Below are positions 1-14,353 of a stretch of DNA of 64,000 bases, one piece after another. The notes under the pieces were generated by a model. It did not search any database. It saw only the letters and a program-made list of their open reading frames with translations, and was not told the DNA's origin. The stretch is from Bugulina stolonifera (Eukaryota > Bryozoa > Gymnolaemata > Cheilostomatida > Bugulidae). Location: NCBI GenBank assembly GCA_935421135.1, contig OW285193.1:16974099-17038098 (forward strand), written 5' to 3'. The number at the start of each line of letters is the position of its first letter. The stretch's first letter is position 1. A program made the position numbers and the translations under genes.

Positions 1-3000
1 CTTTTTTCTAATCACGCTTATAGTTACTTCTGATTTTAAAGGAGAGTTTGTGACAAGTTACATGTACATGTATAATATATTGGTATGGTACCCCTTCCAA
101 CTACCCAGTACACACCTCCAACCAAAGACTTAAATCATTGGTGTACAGCCTCGCCATACTTATACACTGAATAAAAATGTGTGACCATTGGTCACGAACA
201 CTGCAAAACTTTGTGTTATTTTTGCATATTAGTCACCTCTTCCCATGTGCTACCCAAACCAACTCATATTTGCTGCAAAGTAAAATAGCTCAGTATGGCA
301 GCACATTCTTATGCCAACAGCTCTTCTCAACAACGAAGTACAATCTATGTAAACTGCCGAATGATCCGTTTGATGTTCACCTCAGTGATCTATTGCCAGT
401 AGCTCTATATTTCACTAGCCCAGAGTCATAACGAAACAGTTGAGAAAATTCACCATCAGCCAGCTTGGAACTTAAGATATAGATGAAAAAAAGGAAGGTT
501 TCGTAAAAGAAATACTCATATCATGTGCTTTTAAGAGGACATTTTAAAAACCAGAACTTTAAAAAAAAGTGTGTGTGTGGTTCGGCCTTCACAAAAAAAT
601 GTTGTTAAAATGCAGTCGTGTGAAAGAAAAGCTTGGATGCTCCGGACTTAAATGCTGAATCTGCCGAGTTTAGCAGCAAAGTCTGTTGATCTCATTTGAG
701 CCTCAGATTTTAACGCTACTGAGGAGAGATTTGTGTTAATCCCATGAGTTTATTAACACTAATCCACAGTTTGACAAGGAAGGGATATAATCACCAGCAC
801 ATTACTGGTTTCTAGTCGCTCTAAGTAGTTCAGGATTATCTAACAACTCCATATTAATCCAGAGGAGTACTCTCACCATACATCAAGTGTATATAGTCTG
901 TTAACCTGGTTTCTACATGCTAGATGTCTGCTGACAGTGTGAGAGTCTTCACAACACTCCCTCCCCTGAATGATATCATGAAAATAATATTTACCTCTAT
1001 ATGCATTACCGAACTGCAACTTAAATAATAATTACAGTATTTCACTCGAGAAAAATTATCATATCCTCATGATTTACCATCTTCATGCACTAGAAGTAGC
1101 TTCAGTCTCTCAGCCTCATCAACTAATATTCAGACAAGGACAAGTGAAATGGCTAAATAATTTATTGAAGTTAGTGTTATTGTATTCATGCAGGACTACC
1201 AAAATATTGAACACATAGAATAGATAAAGACCTTCATCTTTGCCTGATTCTAAAACCAAGTTGCAATCTTCTACTAGATTGACGTTAGTTTTACCAGAGA
1301 CTATATTATCACAACAATTTTGGTACTCGTGGTTAAAAAGCAAATCTCCAGATTGTAGGACCTACAGTTCACGTACTAATATACTAATACTTATCTTGTG
1401 ACATTTCAATCATTTAGGCGCCAGCCTGACAGCAAAAATAGCTGGAACTTTGGTATTAATTTAAAGTATGTCACAGCTATAAATAAAATGTACATGTCTA
1501 CATGTACATGTATCTATAATGTTATAAAAAATCTAAACGCCCTCAGTTTGCTCGACGTTTGGTCCATTTAGCATTTCTATTAAAGTTCATTTCAGGGTAG
1601 GATATATACATGTAACAGCCACATTAACATGTTGTAAATTACCATACCATCTGTACTTCTCAGAACATACACCCCTGCCAAAAAGAAAAAAGTCTTCCTT
1701 CTTTCTCGAAAATTGAAAAAAGTTACAAAAATAGTCTACTTCTTATAAGGGAAGAATGCATTATATCAGTTACCATTTGTAGGAATACTAATTATTGTCT
1801 TGTCTTTAATTAGATGCTTCTGCACTTAGCTCAGTCTCCCAACACACCCCTTTCTAATCCCACATGACATGGGTTAGCACCAGTAAATTCTTTGTTAATT
1901 AATTCGAAGAGGTTTGAGTGGTGTAGGTTATATTAGTTGCAACTGGGGTTCTACATACACCGTACAGTTACACCCTTGCCAAGCAGCCATTTGTTACAAC
2001 CGTAACACCCCTATTCCTATCGCAAACCAATGAGTGCAGTCATGTGTCTTTGCTCTTGAGGCCTTTCCGTTATACACATTACAAGTTGTATATTGCTGGC
2101 TAAATTAAAGTTTAAAGTTTTTTCCAAACTGGCTACATCTGTTTCAGATAACACGGTGGTGTAGGGGACGTGTTCAGCTTCAAATAACTTTAATATACAT
2201 GTAATTACACTATAATGAGTTTTGATTTATTATCAGATGAAAGTTCTGAGAAATTAAACTGTGTGGTATACATGTAGTACAATTTCTGGAACAAGTTATC
2301 ACAGCATTATTTGGCTTCACTTCAACTACATGAATGATATTGTATTATTTGATATACAATACCTATGTACATGGCTTTCGAATCCAAAATCACCTGTCTG
2401 TAGCCTATGTCATTTAGGGACATAATATTAGCCTGTGGAGTCTATAAACCACTCTAAGGAACGGATTAGGATACCGTTAATAAGAGATATTTGTTCCTAT
2501 CAGGTATATTAGCATTACATGTAATACGACATGTAGGGTGTTGGCTACAAATCCACTGCTAAACACTTGGATATAAATTAAAGACATTTCTCACTCCTTG
2601 TCTGTATCTGAGAGCTTTACTAAAATATTCTGATTGATGACACTATAATATCAGTATGATAATCCTAAAATATGCTAGCTAATCCATTTAATCTCATAGA
2701 GATTTACCAATGGCAAAAAGGCTCTTTTTGAAAGGGTAAAATGAAGTTGATTGAAGGAAGTAGAGCTGCAAACTTTATGAATTAGAGTGCCTGTCTTAGA
2801 AACTTGATATTCTTGTATTAGTTTGTTGGATAGAGATGCAACTGACGATGCTTGCTCCCACTTGGGCACAGGGTACGTTTTGTTCTTCTAGACAGAGATC
2901 AACTTGAAAGATCTTCTTGATGGTCTCCTGTGATAGGTTAATCTTGAATAAAACAGTTTCAACCATAGCTTTTATTTGAAAGAAAATAAAGCTGATAGAC

Positions 3001-6000
3001 TGGCTTATGGCTAACCTAGTAGCCAGGCCAACAAACAACCGGAGGCCAACGGAAGCCAACATCGTATGAACTGCCACAATACATGTGCACTGTGCACTGT
3101 AGGGCGGATGTGTACATAATATTGGAAATGAATGAACTATTTTAACTGTAATGTTTTGGAACCCTTCCAACTAATTTAGATCATACATGTAGACTTACCA
3201 CTTGTGTTGAAAATGCTTTGAGACAATTTTTCACCAAACCTTGATAGATGCACATAAACACATAAATATATTTTCATGTACCCATGCAGCATAGCCTAGA
3301 GAACCTAATATTTAGCTTAATATACAACCTTCATTCGCACATTGATATCCAATTATAGGTTTTATGTCAGGGAACCTTTAAGGCAAAAGAGCCCTCAAAC
3401 AGTTTGCTGGTTTGCTCTCTTTTAGAATTTTGATGCGTGTAAAATTAGAGACAGATTGGATATTTTCAGAGTTGAAGATTTTACATGCTGCACCCACTGT
3501 TATACTTGTTTTCCTGATCATTCACAAACTAAAAATTTTTATAGCTACTTAGGCCAATAGATGCTTTTTTCAGAATTTGAGGGTCTTGATCTATATGAGA
3601 GCTACGCCCCAATATGCTCTGCCTAACTGTATGGCTCAAGCCACTGCAGTCTCACATTTACTTCTCTCTGGCAATTATACCTACATAAGTAAATTAATTT
3701 TTTTTCCACATTTCAGTGGTGGAGACATTTCAAGTCTAAAGATGGGGCGTTGCCAGTTCTATCTTCATAATCATTTGCTAATCTTAAGCAAGAACTGTTG
3801 TTATAAAACCATCTGAACCTATATCTTCTTCCGACTACGTCTTTTAGTAGTAAGATTTGGATTAGGAATCTGAGACTAAATGAGATTTGTGACAGCTTAA
3901 ACATTAAACAGAATTTATGCGTTGGAAAAGAATAATGGTAAATATTTCTGACGTGAACCGAGGTTTCAACTTACAGTAATACATTAATTAATGTAAATTA
4001 AGGCTTTTGACCTAGTAAATAATCAGCATGTCTTAAACAGACCTTGTAATCGAATCTTGGAATGTAGAAGTCCTGGAAACCATTAGAATATAGCTGACTG
4101 TTACCATAAAAAAAGTTTCTCAGGTCCATAAACTATTGTTTACATGCAACTTGGAAGTATTGGAGTGCAGACCTATTTAAATATTGAAACATTTTCACTT
4201 AACTAACTAAAGGAGTGTTTAAACTTAAACTGGCTGTGTCACACGTATTGGTCTGTTTCAGCCGAAATATGTCAAAAATTGGTGAGATTGAACCTGCTCA
4301 TGTGGAGCAATTTATTTTTTAGCCGTGTGTAGGAAATGAAAATGAGTCTACACAAATGTGGGGGAGGGAGGGAGGAGCAAATCAGTGCAGACTGAAACTG
4401 ACAGCAATGGTGGTCAAGGATTGGAAAGTAACATGAGCTCTATTGCAGAGTCTGGGCAGCAAACTTGTTGAGTTTTTCACACTCCAGTAACAAAGGATGC
4501 TTGTATCTGTTGCAACCCGGCTGTATAAATTGGGTCCCAAGTGAACCCACTTTTAGATCACAAAGCTAAACCTACACATTATTGGAAATGGAATTTGCTG
4601 GAACTAAATGTACTTCAGATCCTTCCTGACTAGAGAGACTTGATAGATAGAATTTTTTTATACAATCATTTAGAGTTATGTCCCCGTTATTCTATGATTT
4701 GCATACAAATCCCGAGCAAACATTTTCGATACAGCAGTTTAAAAACGCAATATAGCAGTATTTTAACTGACATAAAGAACAATTGTTGTGTTATCATTAC
4801 GGACTGACTTTTAGTTCGAGAGGGAAGTAGCTGACGTGTGTACTGCAGGTAATGTACATGATAAACCGCATGTTCCCATTGTGAGACTTCCTTTGCCTGA
4901 AACATGGGAATGACCTGAGTGTCCATTAAGCTGGTAAATGCTTTAATTATAGTTCTGGTCTGTCATTATTACCTCCCATTCTCCAATCACAGAACCAGCA
5001 ATATTTTAGATGAGTTAGCTAAATTGACTTATTTAGATCTTGAAGCTACAGGATGCGGTTTCTTTTGCACAATACATTTCATTGCAGATGAAGTGACCAC
5101 CTCTTTTTATATGACTTGTAAATGTGGTGCACACGCTGCTATAATTTGGTGTGAAACTAGACCTCCACCCACCAATCACAATCACAGGCTGCATAAATCT
5201 GCAATATGTGCATGGGTTTGCACAAAAACCAAAAGTTGTCAGAGACTTCATTACACAGCACTTTGTTATACGTTGCCATCATGGTTTTTGAGTTTTTTGA
5301 GTATCATATCAATGTAGGCCTATGCGTTATACGCAGCATTTCATATCAGCATGAAAGCAGAAGTGGTGATAATATGAGATATGGCGTGATCCACAACAGA
5401 GTTGTCCAGAATTAGTGCAAGAAGACAAGGAAGTGAAACAACTAAGCATTCTGTCACATTCAGTATGTTAGAATGTTCTATTTTATAATTTAGCATAAAT
5501 ACTGTCAAACTTGTGGTTAATTGATGTTACGGGGCAGGGTAGCAAAACTACTTTATTTTGTAACCCGCAGACCGTGGCCCCGTAGCCTATTCAGCAACAC
5601 AGACCCACCTTTTATTGCAACGTATTGAGCTATGTTAAACATCTCTTTTGAGGGACTATAGATCTAAATGTAGTTTTTAAACTCATTTTCAGTTGATATT
5701 ACAATGTATATAAATATGACAGATCATTATGTCACATTGGTTTTCCACTTTTAGCTGATACTGACTGGTGACCAGTATTATGACATCCACACATACAGCC
5801 ATTATAACAAAGTTGGCACGAAGCAGTCACGTAAATTTATAGGTTCCATATCCTTGTTTCTTAATGTAAAATAATACTTGATTAGTAATATTTTTCATAG
5901 TCATATGATGTTATATCCTGTCATATCCCTTTTATTACTCTGTATACTGCTTTTAGCATCAACTCGTCGCCATAAACATATTATTTCATACTACATACTA

Positions 6001-9000
6001 CATACTGATAGCTGACAGCTTGGTCAAAAATGTAAGACTGAATCTCACCCTATCCTCAACAAAACACTTTTGGTGCGCATGAGTAAATAGCGCTTTGAGT
6101 CCGCGTGATTGGTAAAAGTGCAGCACCACAGCAGCTGAGCTAACCTTAGCACCACAGTCTGCATGCCCCAATCTTCATATATTTTTCCAGATACTGCATC
6201 GGCCTACCCCTGGTGCAGACCTGCATTACTTAGTTACATGTATATGTAGGCTATATAGTATACATCTACCATGGTTTATAGATGGATTTTGTCATAAACT
6301 TTTACACTAATGGGTATCTCTTTAGATGAGAAAACTGAATTCCACGAATTTGCAATTATTACACAGCAACTTCCATATCAATTCATCAATGAGTCTTACT
6401 TAAATATTAAAGTAGGAAGAGTAATAATGAATAGTAAAATCTAACAGAGAATCGGAATCCTTACCATGTGATGTAACGTTTACAACCATACTGGAAGCCA
6501 CAAGTAATAAACCACACAGCTGGGTGATAGTTGCAGAACAGCAGTGGGGTTATCCTCCCTCTATTCTTAGATCAGACGCTATAGATCTTCAACAACGTGC
6601 CCACTGATTCTGTTTGACAGCTGGGAACCCAGGCTATTTGCAGGTGTCCTTGAAAGAAATAAGAATAGACAACATCAGTAGGCTACACATTAGGAGGAAC
6701 CAAAAGTGAACAAAGATGGTAGAGCCTACATATCACAGCAGACTAATATTTGTTGTAGGAGTTTGGTTAGTTATATTGATCGCTGCATCAACATTACTCC
6801 AATAAGATTCGAACAAACCGAACCCATGAGCAAAACTATTCATTGGTACCAAGATTCCAAAACCTTGGTACATACCAGTGCGAATGCTTGGAGTAAACCC
6901 TATCAACTTGATATCTAGAGCTCGCATGCATGTATTGTGTACACATATTCTCTCCACCTACATATCTAGAGCTCACATGCACCACCTTCTCAGCTTGATA
7001 GCTAACCTTGTGTGACTTAGTGTGCCATCTATGCTCTCCTCTGGGGCTCTACCATTACTGGGCACTATGTAGTGTATCCAAAACCATACTTGAGCAGCTG
7101 ACATCTAGAAGGGAAGAGAATTAAGATAGGTGACATATATTTGGCTAAAGTGAAGATGTGAATCTTTGTAAAGCATTCCAGCTGTTTTATATAGCTTTAC
7201 ACTAAGACTAAGGATTCACACATGTTCATCTGATAAGGCTGGAGAGCGGCAGCAGAATAGATGGAAGTGCATTTCTATGGAGATCAGCAGCTCTCTACTC
7301 TCTTGTGTCTCATATTTGGAAGCGGAGACGAGGCTGAGGCAGACTGAGCATGAAACGCTCGGCTGACTTGTAGCAGCTATCTGATGACTTGCCAATTTTT
7401 TTCAAGTTGTATATTAGTGTTATTGTAGTAGTGCATTGTATGTAGATAAGGTGTTATATGAACGATATCAGTTTCCACAACACTTGTCCCTTAGGTAGTT
7501 CAGCTACATGTCCATATACGCTCCTATCGACATGCAGTATTATAATCTACATCGTGAACTGTGCACTGTAGTTAGATTGCTATTAAAATTCACCTGCAGA
7601 ACGCACATGCAAATTGTAGTCATAATATTATTCCAAACATGGTCATTATTGATGCAGCATAGACTGCCATAGTCAATATTGTGTAATAGTATTTCATTAT
7701 AAAAACAAGTTATTTTAAACTCTACATGCATAATTTACTTGAATATAAAAATAATGATTGGCTAAAATACACCCACAAACTGCCAAACGTCAAACAGCCT
7801 AACCATAATACAGTTATGCCTTTACTACCATTTTACATACAGTTAGTATGCATTTTCAATATAATTATTATTTCATAATGGTTCAAGTAAAAATAGTGTT
7901 ATTAGAAAAAAATTATACTGGTTGTAAACTCTTGCAGTTCCAGCCTGGGTTCCAACTATCCTAGAAGTGTAAAGATCTACCATAAATCTACATCAATTAA
8001 TCAGTGGATAACACCTGTGTACACCCATTCCCATGCTAAGGAAGAAAGATTGCCCGACCAGCTTATAAGAATTTGCAGTGGATATAAGCTAGCTTTCTAG
8101 ATGACCCTTACTGTAGGTTCTTAGTGCAAGGCTCACCTACTTACACAGCCGCCCATCTCCAGAATCCAGATAGCTTCAAAGCTGTGTCACAAAATATGAG
8201 GCTGCATAGAGATTTTTACCACATATAGGCCTAATAAACACGATGGCAATTTTGACCTGGAGATGTAGCACTAAAGTAAATAAAGTTAAGTTAGATATCT
8301 GACGATATGCAAGTTCTTGTAAATCAAAACTTTTCAACTTTCACTTATTAGGAAAATCATCAAAGTGAGGTCAGCATTCGCTGAGAGTGGTATTAGAGTA
8401 CGCTGAGAATAATTGATTACCTCCGTGACAAGCGTCTTTATATATGAATTTTGGTTGACCGCCAACACCCCTCAGCAGTAGAATCACCGCTCTTCCAGTT
8501 CCACCTACGTACTTCCATACTTTAAGACTTTCCGTTTCAGGGTTTCTCTCTTGTTATTGGAACTGTACATAAATTCATATAATTAATTATGCACAACAGC
8601 ATGTTGCAATCTGGTGGCATGGGTTAAACTGTTAAACAGTTGTCAGTTTATTGTATGTTTGAGCAGAAGATTGGGTTTTGACAAATCAAGTTTTTTGAGA
8701 GCACTTCCACCAAATTATGTACACAATCCAGAAATCTGTCTAATTAAAGAGCTACTGTCATAGTAACTGGCCATCAAGTGTGTGTCTAGATTATTATACC
8801 TGCAATCAGAGTGATCTATTGCATTACACTATTTTCCTAATTACTGTACTTCCCAGACAGGCTGGTAAAAGGTCACTTGTTTGTGTATAAACATACCTAC
8901 TCGGCAGATCAGACCTTTAATAACCCATGTGACTCTCTCTCTCCGTCTGCACCATCAGAACTTACTCATCCCTCAATGAGTGAATGTTGCACCATAATCC

Positions 9001-12000
9001 TACGACAGGTAATGTGGAACAATATTTAACTCACAAAAAACGTTTTAACCTAATTTTGAGACAATGGCAGCATTTCTTCCAATCTATGAGATAAGTCTGA
9101 GAGCAAACTTTAGCACTGCATGATTATGGTGGGGTTCAGAGCAAAGTATGAAATGCAACTCTCTCAGTGCAGTCACTGAGCAGATAAAACGTAGTAGTTG
9201 AATCAATGAAAAAAGTATATGTTGACATCCACTAAGCATAGGGGCCTATAGGTTATTGTTCTACAGCAGGTTATGCAAATATTAGAGGGATTTTGGAGTT
9301 ATTGAACTTGCCTTGGTTCTGTGCACTGTATACTATGTTGTTGACAGACATAGAATTGAGGTGGTTTAATAAGGACAGATCTTCAGCTCAAGTTGGGAGA
9401 TGTGCCACCCAGTCTGTGAGAATCAGAGAACCCTTTAAATCTCTCAGCAGCTTCTACAAACATATTAAGCAAGTAGATTAACAAGTGGTCTAATAAATTG
9501 ATCTCTTCACATTAGCTATACCATTACTAATAGTTGTGTGGCAAATGTAACCTTATAACAATATTACTTACGCAGCACTTAGACTCAGAGTCTAGCAGTT
9601 CCCTTTTGGAGTCATATTGGTGTAAGATCTCAAGTACCGTAAGCCTTAGATCCTTCCTAGTGTGAAACTATGAGCACCAGAATATCGATGTCGTAACATT
9701 GCCTTGAGTAAATGTACCATGAGAATACTATGAACATTAGGCAACCCCTAACCTAGGCTAGAGAAGTAGAAGTAAGGCTAATAGAAAAATTTTATGCATA
9801 ACATTTGCAACGTAAATATATTAAGGATGTAAATTTATGTTGTTGTGTTTGTAATGTAGGTTGTAAATGCTTCCATCCAACAAGGAGTTAGTAGACCAGA
9901 AGGATGGGTGGTACCTGGACATGCATATTCATTTATATTTGATTTACTACATCCAGAAGGAAGTTTATCTTCTCAAATAGTTAAATACATCCTTTAGCAG
10001 AATCTATTTCTGTTAAATCAGAATACCTTCCGATCAACAGCTGAAACATATTTATTTGTTCATAATAAATTATGCATTTCCTCTTCTACTTATAAATATA
10101 TCATACAACTTAGGCTTTCGTGTCTTCACTTCCTGTTGGATCGGCCTGGGTTTCAAATAAAAATCCCAATATGGTCTTTCGGCCGAAAGAGCTGTTTATC
10201 TGGAATTTTGCTTGGTCAGAGGAAACTATCCCTACCTCATCAGCATACCCAGGCTTCTCACACAACAGTGGGGATTTTACTTTTGGTCTAAGCCGGAAGT
10301 TGGCCGGAAAATTCTTGAGCAAGTTAGTCTGCTCATGAAAATAGGTCACGAAGACATGATTAGCTCTCTGCAAAAAGTACCAGTGTTTAGTTAGGACCAT
10401 ATTAGGTACTGAGAATGTATCATTCTGGGGGTGTGGTAAATGGATTCAGGTGATTGGAGCGGTGGTGGAAATTAAAGAACCCATAACTTTGGTAATATTG
10501 ACAGTTGATTTGTCAACATTCATTCATTGTTATCAAGTAAGAGATTAATAAATGACTGTTATGCCTATGCCTCAAACTTGATTGATGAGTACTTGTGGAA
10601 GTTATGTTTATTATGAGGATCATTCATCATTTCTGATTTATGTAGCCAACTGTGTGTCAAAAAACTGAGTAATTGTCAACCTTATTCTTCAAACCAGTTT
10701 CAAACTTCTTCCATGTACAAAATTGCTCGCTTCCCAGAGCAACAGCGAGTGAGTAGCTGAGGCTATTTTCAAGCTGCTTCCTAGTTCCCTACATCAGGAT
10801 CAGTTGTGACTGACAGCAGCTAGTAACGGACTATCAAAATATGCACTGATCTCTGTTTGACATTTCACTCTGGTCACTAAAGGTTGTCATCATGTAGTGT
10901 ACAGGACTAGTAAGAAAAGAGTATGAAGCAAGATGTTTTTGTGTTTAGATTAGTTCATACCACATAAATAGGACATACAGTAGTTATCCAATATATACAT
11001 ACAAGGACAGCTGATTGGCATGGTAATCAAATCGCTATCTCAGTGAATAGAACACAAAAGTACAGCAAACTTTGCTACTGGGTACAAAAAATATCACACA
11101 GGCGACTGAGTAAGGCCTAATGGGCATGTCCTTTGCTACGATTGCTGAACTTTGTTTTTGCTAAGCACAATATTATGATAACACCATAAAGATAAAATAA
11201 TATACAGTATCTAATAGTTGCACAGAAGTTTGTGAGGGTTTAGCTGCAGATGTTTAGGTATTTATGTCAACTGGTTAAAGGGACAAGGTGCTAGTTCGAA
11301 GGTTTAACTACTTGACTAGGGTCACCAGTGTAGGGCTATCACCTGATCTATGCCTCTATAATCTCTTATTTCCCTATTTGACAGCTGATATGGACTAAAC
11401 ATTCAAACAGCAAGTGGCATAATGGAAAATTTTATAACTCCAAGGTTATTTTGGTTACTCATATGACATACATATTTGCTAATCATACAGATATCATTGC
11501 AGATGAACAAAAACTCCTGTGTAGACCTTGCAACAGCACACACCAAATTATCCCATATCCTATGTAATGCAATTATATATTTGTGTGTAAAGTAGGTTAT
11601 TATTTACATGCTGGTCTCTTACTAAATCACTAGATTGGTATTAAATTCTAGACCATTAGTGCTCTCTGCAGTCTAATGCACAATTGTAGCATATCCTTCA
11701 TGGGTGCAACTCAAAGCTATATAGGCATCTTATGCAGACCAGAGGGAAAGAAATAAGAAAAACTCATTATTTTCATGTGAATCATAAGATAAAACAAGTT
11801 TTCCCATTGCTGTGCTTACAAAAACATGTATTTATGAGCTCTGGCTATAAATATTGAATCAGGGGGTCTTATAAATCATCTGGCAATGAGTCAACAGGTA
11901 GCCCCTCTAATGGACACTTAGCTAGGCTTTTTGGTCAACCTTGCCAAGGAATACTGGTTTGTTGTCAGAATATGACTACTTAGAGGTTGATATTTCCTTA

Positions 12001-12080
12001 TGTTTTATAACATTCTGAAATGTGTTTTATTCACTAAAAATAGAAATAAATTGGTTTTGAGGTGGTTTCAAAATTCAAAT
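1..12080. other. Long stretch without a supportable gene
   Basis: I found no run of exons with consistent phase, no recognisable protein domain and no RNA gene here on either strand. Open frames are short (at most about 130 codons) and have the composition expected of AT-rich non-coding DNA. Palindromic acatgtacatgta-type words are common, as elsewhere in the window. One dispersed repeat copy lies near 10132-10310. The stretch could be intergenic or part of a long intron of a gene outside the window. Confidence 0.5.
10132..10310 (+). repeat. Dispersed repeat, copy 1
   Basis: This segment resembles 34650-34818 read on the opposite strand. Both begin with a cct-ttgga-cg-cctggg core, continue with caaataaaaat, and share a ttgcttggtc block followed by a similar stretch rich in cc and ggaa. 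The forced translations of both copies also align (a LP-G-WV-NKN start and an AWSE-TIP block), but this only reflects DNA homology because neither copy has a gene context. No terminal repeats or target duplications were identified, so the element class is unknown. Confidence 0.55.
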
Positions 12081-12367
12081 ACAGTAGCTTACCTAATAGG
12101 CCTATCAGCCTACATACTGTAGCTTACCTAACAGGCCTATTAGCCTACATACAGTAGCTTACCTAACAGGCCTATTAGCCTAAATACTGTAGCTTACCTA
12201 ACAGGCCTATTAGCCTACATACAGTAGCTTACCTAACAGGCCTATTAGCCTACATACAGTAGCGTACCTAACAGGCCTATTAGCCTATATACTGTAGCTT
12301 ACCTAACAGGCCTATTAGCCTACATACAGTAGCTTACCTAACAGGCCTATTAGCCTAAATACTGTAG
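12081..12367. repeat. 35-bp minisatellite, about 8 copies
   Basis: A tandem array with a 35-base period. Each unit carries agcttacctaacaggcctat followed by tagcctacata and either cagt or ctgt. The first unit differs (aatagg, tcagcc); later units are nearly identical, with cagt and ctgt versions mixed. There are no unique spacers between units, so this is a minisatellite and not a CRISPR array. Confidence 0.9.
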
Positions 12368-14231
12368 AACCAGATAGTTACCACTCTAAATAGTACAACC
12401 AGCTTTCAATTCCCTTATGCTCAGCTCATTTAGATTCTGTTACAATGGACTTGCATGTTGGAAATTTTCCCATGAGAGTATAAATAGAACTACCTGGTAG
12501 ACTATATTGTATTCATTTACATAATATATGCTAGTTTATATATACATATACAGCCTAGTCAGGTACTGAAATGTAAGTTGGAGGTCTCTTTACATTTTTT
12601 GCACAAGTTGAATTTAGCTGCTGCCAATTCTAGACGATGCCCTGTCGTAGGCGACACTAGCATTTGATCAGACAGGTACAGTTAGTGTGCCACAAATTGG
12701 GAGTTACTTTCCCAAGCTCAGGTTTCTTTCCAGCAGTGGAAATACTGACAAAGCAGTGTATTAATTCCATTGCATTATAAGTAAAACGTGGGACACTTTG
12801 ATTCCTCTATCTCTATAGAGACATAAATCACACATGCAAGTATAATTAATGCTTCATAATTGAAATAATTAGTAGTAATGCAGGCTAGATTAATTATAAC
12901 TAACTGATGTCAATACAAAGGTCAGTGGTTACACTCCAACTATATTTATAATCAACTCAAGAAGAATTCCCACTGCAATAGAACTTTAAATTGCCTCTCA
13001 CACCCAAGATATTAAAACCATAATCTAAGTGAAATAGGTTTACATATTATGTTAAACTCAATTTTATAGGCTATGGCAAAAACTGACTAGCCAGTAGTAG
13101 ATTGTATATTTAGTATTAGTTACCAATTTACATGTAGTAGGGTAAAACCATAGTATGCAGAAATTACACTAAACATCTCTCTCTGTTTTCCCAAACTGCA
13201 CCATTTCTGACCAGGTGTTATTCACCTGCACATCTTCTGTCTGTTGCGAAAGGAGTTCTAGCACACAGGCATGCATATGTAGTAATGTGAGCAGATTGGC
13301 TCAAATAGAGCAGCGTTTTAGAAATAATAAACAATAGTAGTACGAAGTCCAGCAAAGTTTAGTTGGCTAATAAGTGAGATGTTTTTCTCCACTAGCCTGG
13401 TTTCTTCATATTTGCAATGTTTAGGTTTCAACTATGGTTCTTTAGTGTTGGCATGTAGCCATTGCTGCCAACGTAAATGGCAGTACATGTGAACTTGCCA
13501 GCACTATTATAATTTCATTCGTTTGAATTAACACTGGGTCATAAATTCCAAAGCCACAAGCAATGTAAGGAAACCAGAATTGTACTAGACTGTTTCTGTA
13601 ATAAGATGTTTATGATAACATAATTACCTACAAATTAGATAACACAATATACTGAGCCTGTTCCTTCATTGCACAATGTGTAACCTCCGTGTCATGTGGA
13701 AACAGTGTTCCTTAAATTTATCACTAGTTCTTCTTCCTAAATACTGGACATGTCAAACACAGCACATCAAAATTCTCATTTTTATTCTGATAGTACCAGC
13801 AAGTACCTGGTACCAAGTGTGTTACAGCCAACTATATTTCCAGTTACCCTGGTCTATAATTATTCTTTAACAACAATGATTAGACAAAATCAATTCTGTG
13901 GTATCACCCACATGGAACTACAAAAATAACATCATTTAGTCAGTGTGTTATTAATTGACAGGTGAAATCCTCTGATCCAATAATTTCCTATTCATCAGTC
14001 ACACTTTAGCCTTTGGTTCATAGCCTTGGTTTTACAGCTCAAGTGGTGACAGACCATTGATAGATGTTAGATAGGTTTTCATATGAGACCAATGTATATG
14101 TCTACTGAACTAGAGTTCTTACGTAACAGATATATTTTTAACTGTAATTATGGGGGTAACTCCATGTCTGGTTCTTGGTCACTGGTCAAAAGGATGAACA
14201 TTATATGATTATTGTAATACAGTCCTATTTG
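12368..14231. other. Non-coding stretch, nothing recognised
   Basis: AT-rich sequence without a coherent exon, RNA gene or repeat that I can define. The one open frame above 60 codons (13676-13870, +) has no family features and no flanking splice context that would make it an exon. Confidence 0.4.
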
Positions 14232-14353
14232 CAGGCTTGCCAAGTTCTACTGATGAAAATCAGGGAGATTCAGCATTTGGGTGGGGGTGTCCATTTTGGG
14301 TAGGGTGGGGTACCAAAATTTCAGTTGAAAATCAGGGAAACTTGGTAAGCCTG
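14232..14353. mobile_element. hAT-type MITE, 122 bp
   Basis: A short element bounded by inverted termini: caggcttgccaagttct on the left and the complement of a matching gaaacttggtaagcctg on the right. It is flanked on both sides by the identical 8-base word cctatttg (14224-14231 and 14354-14361). An 8-base target duplication and termini starting CAGG are typical of hAT elements. The interior is G-rich (gggtgggggtgtcc) and has no coding capacity. A related, more decayed copy lies at about 38937-39075. Confidence 0.8.

Noticed and set aside
2675..3170. Minus-strand frames with protein-like stretches (INLSQETIKKIFQVDLCLEE)
   Set aside because: Two overlapping frames without a clean splice join or known family; possibly a decayed coding remnant, but not supportable as a gene.
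4919..5317. Plus-strand open frame of 132 codons, the longest in the first 15 kb
   Set aside because: Composition is not protein-like along its length, no domain, no flanking exon; treated as chance.
10691..10749. Short exon-like segment (MYKIARFPEQQR before gtgagt, after an accag acceptor-like site)
   Set aside because: Only 17 codons, no partner exon nearby; matches of this kind are expected by chance.
12081..12367. CRISPR-like regular repeat
   Set aside because: Units are directly adjacent with no unique spacers, and the DNA is eukaryotic; it is a minisatellite. The same applies to 36480-36855.
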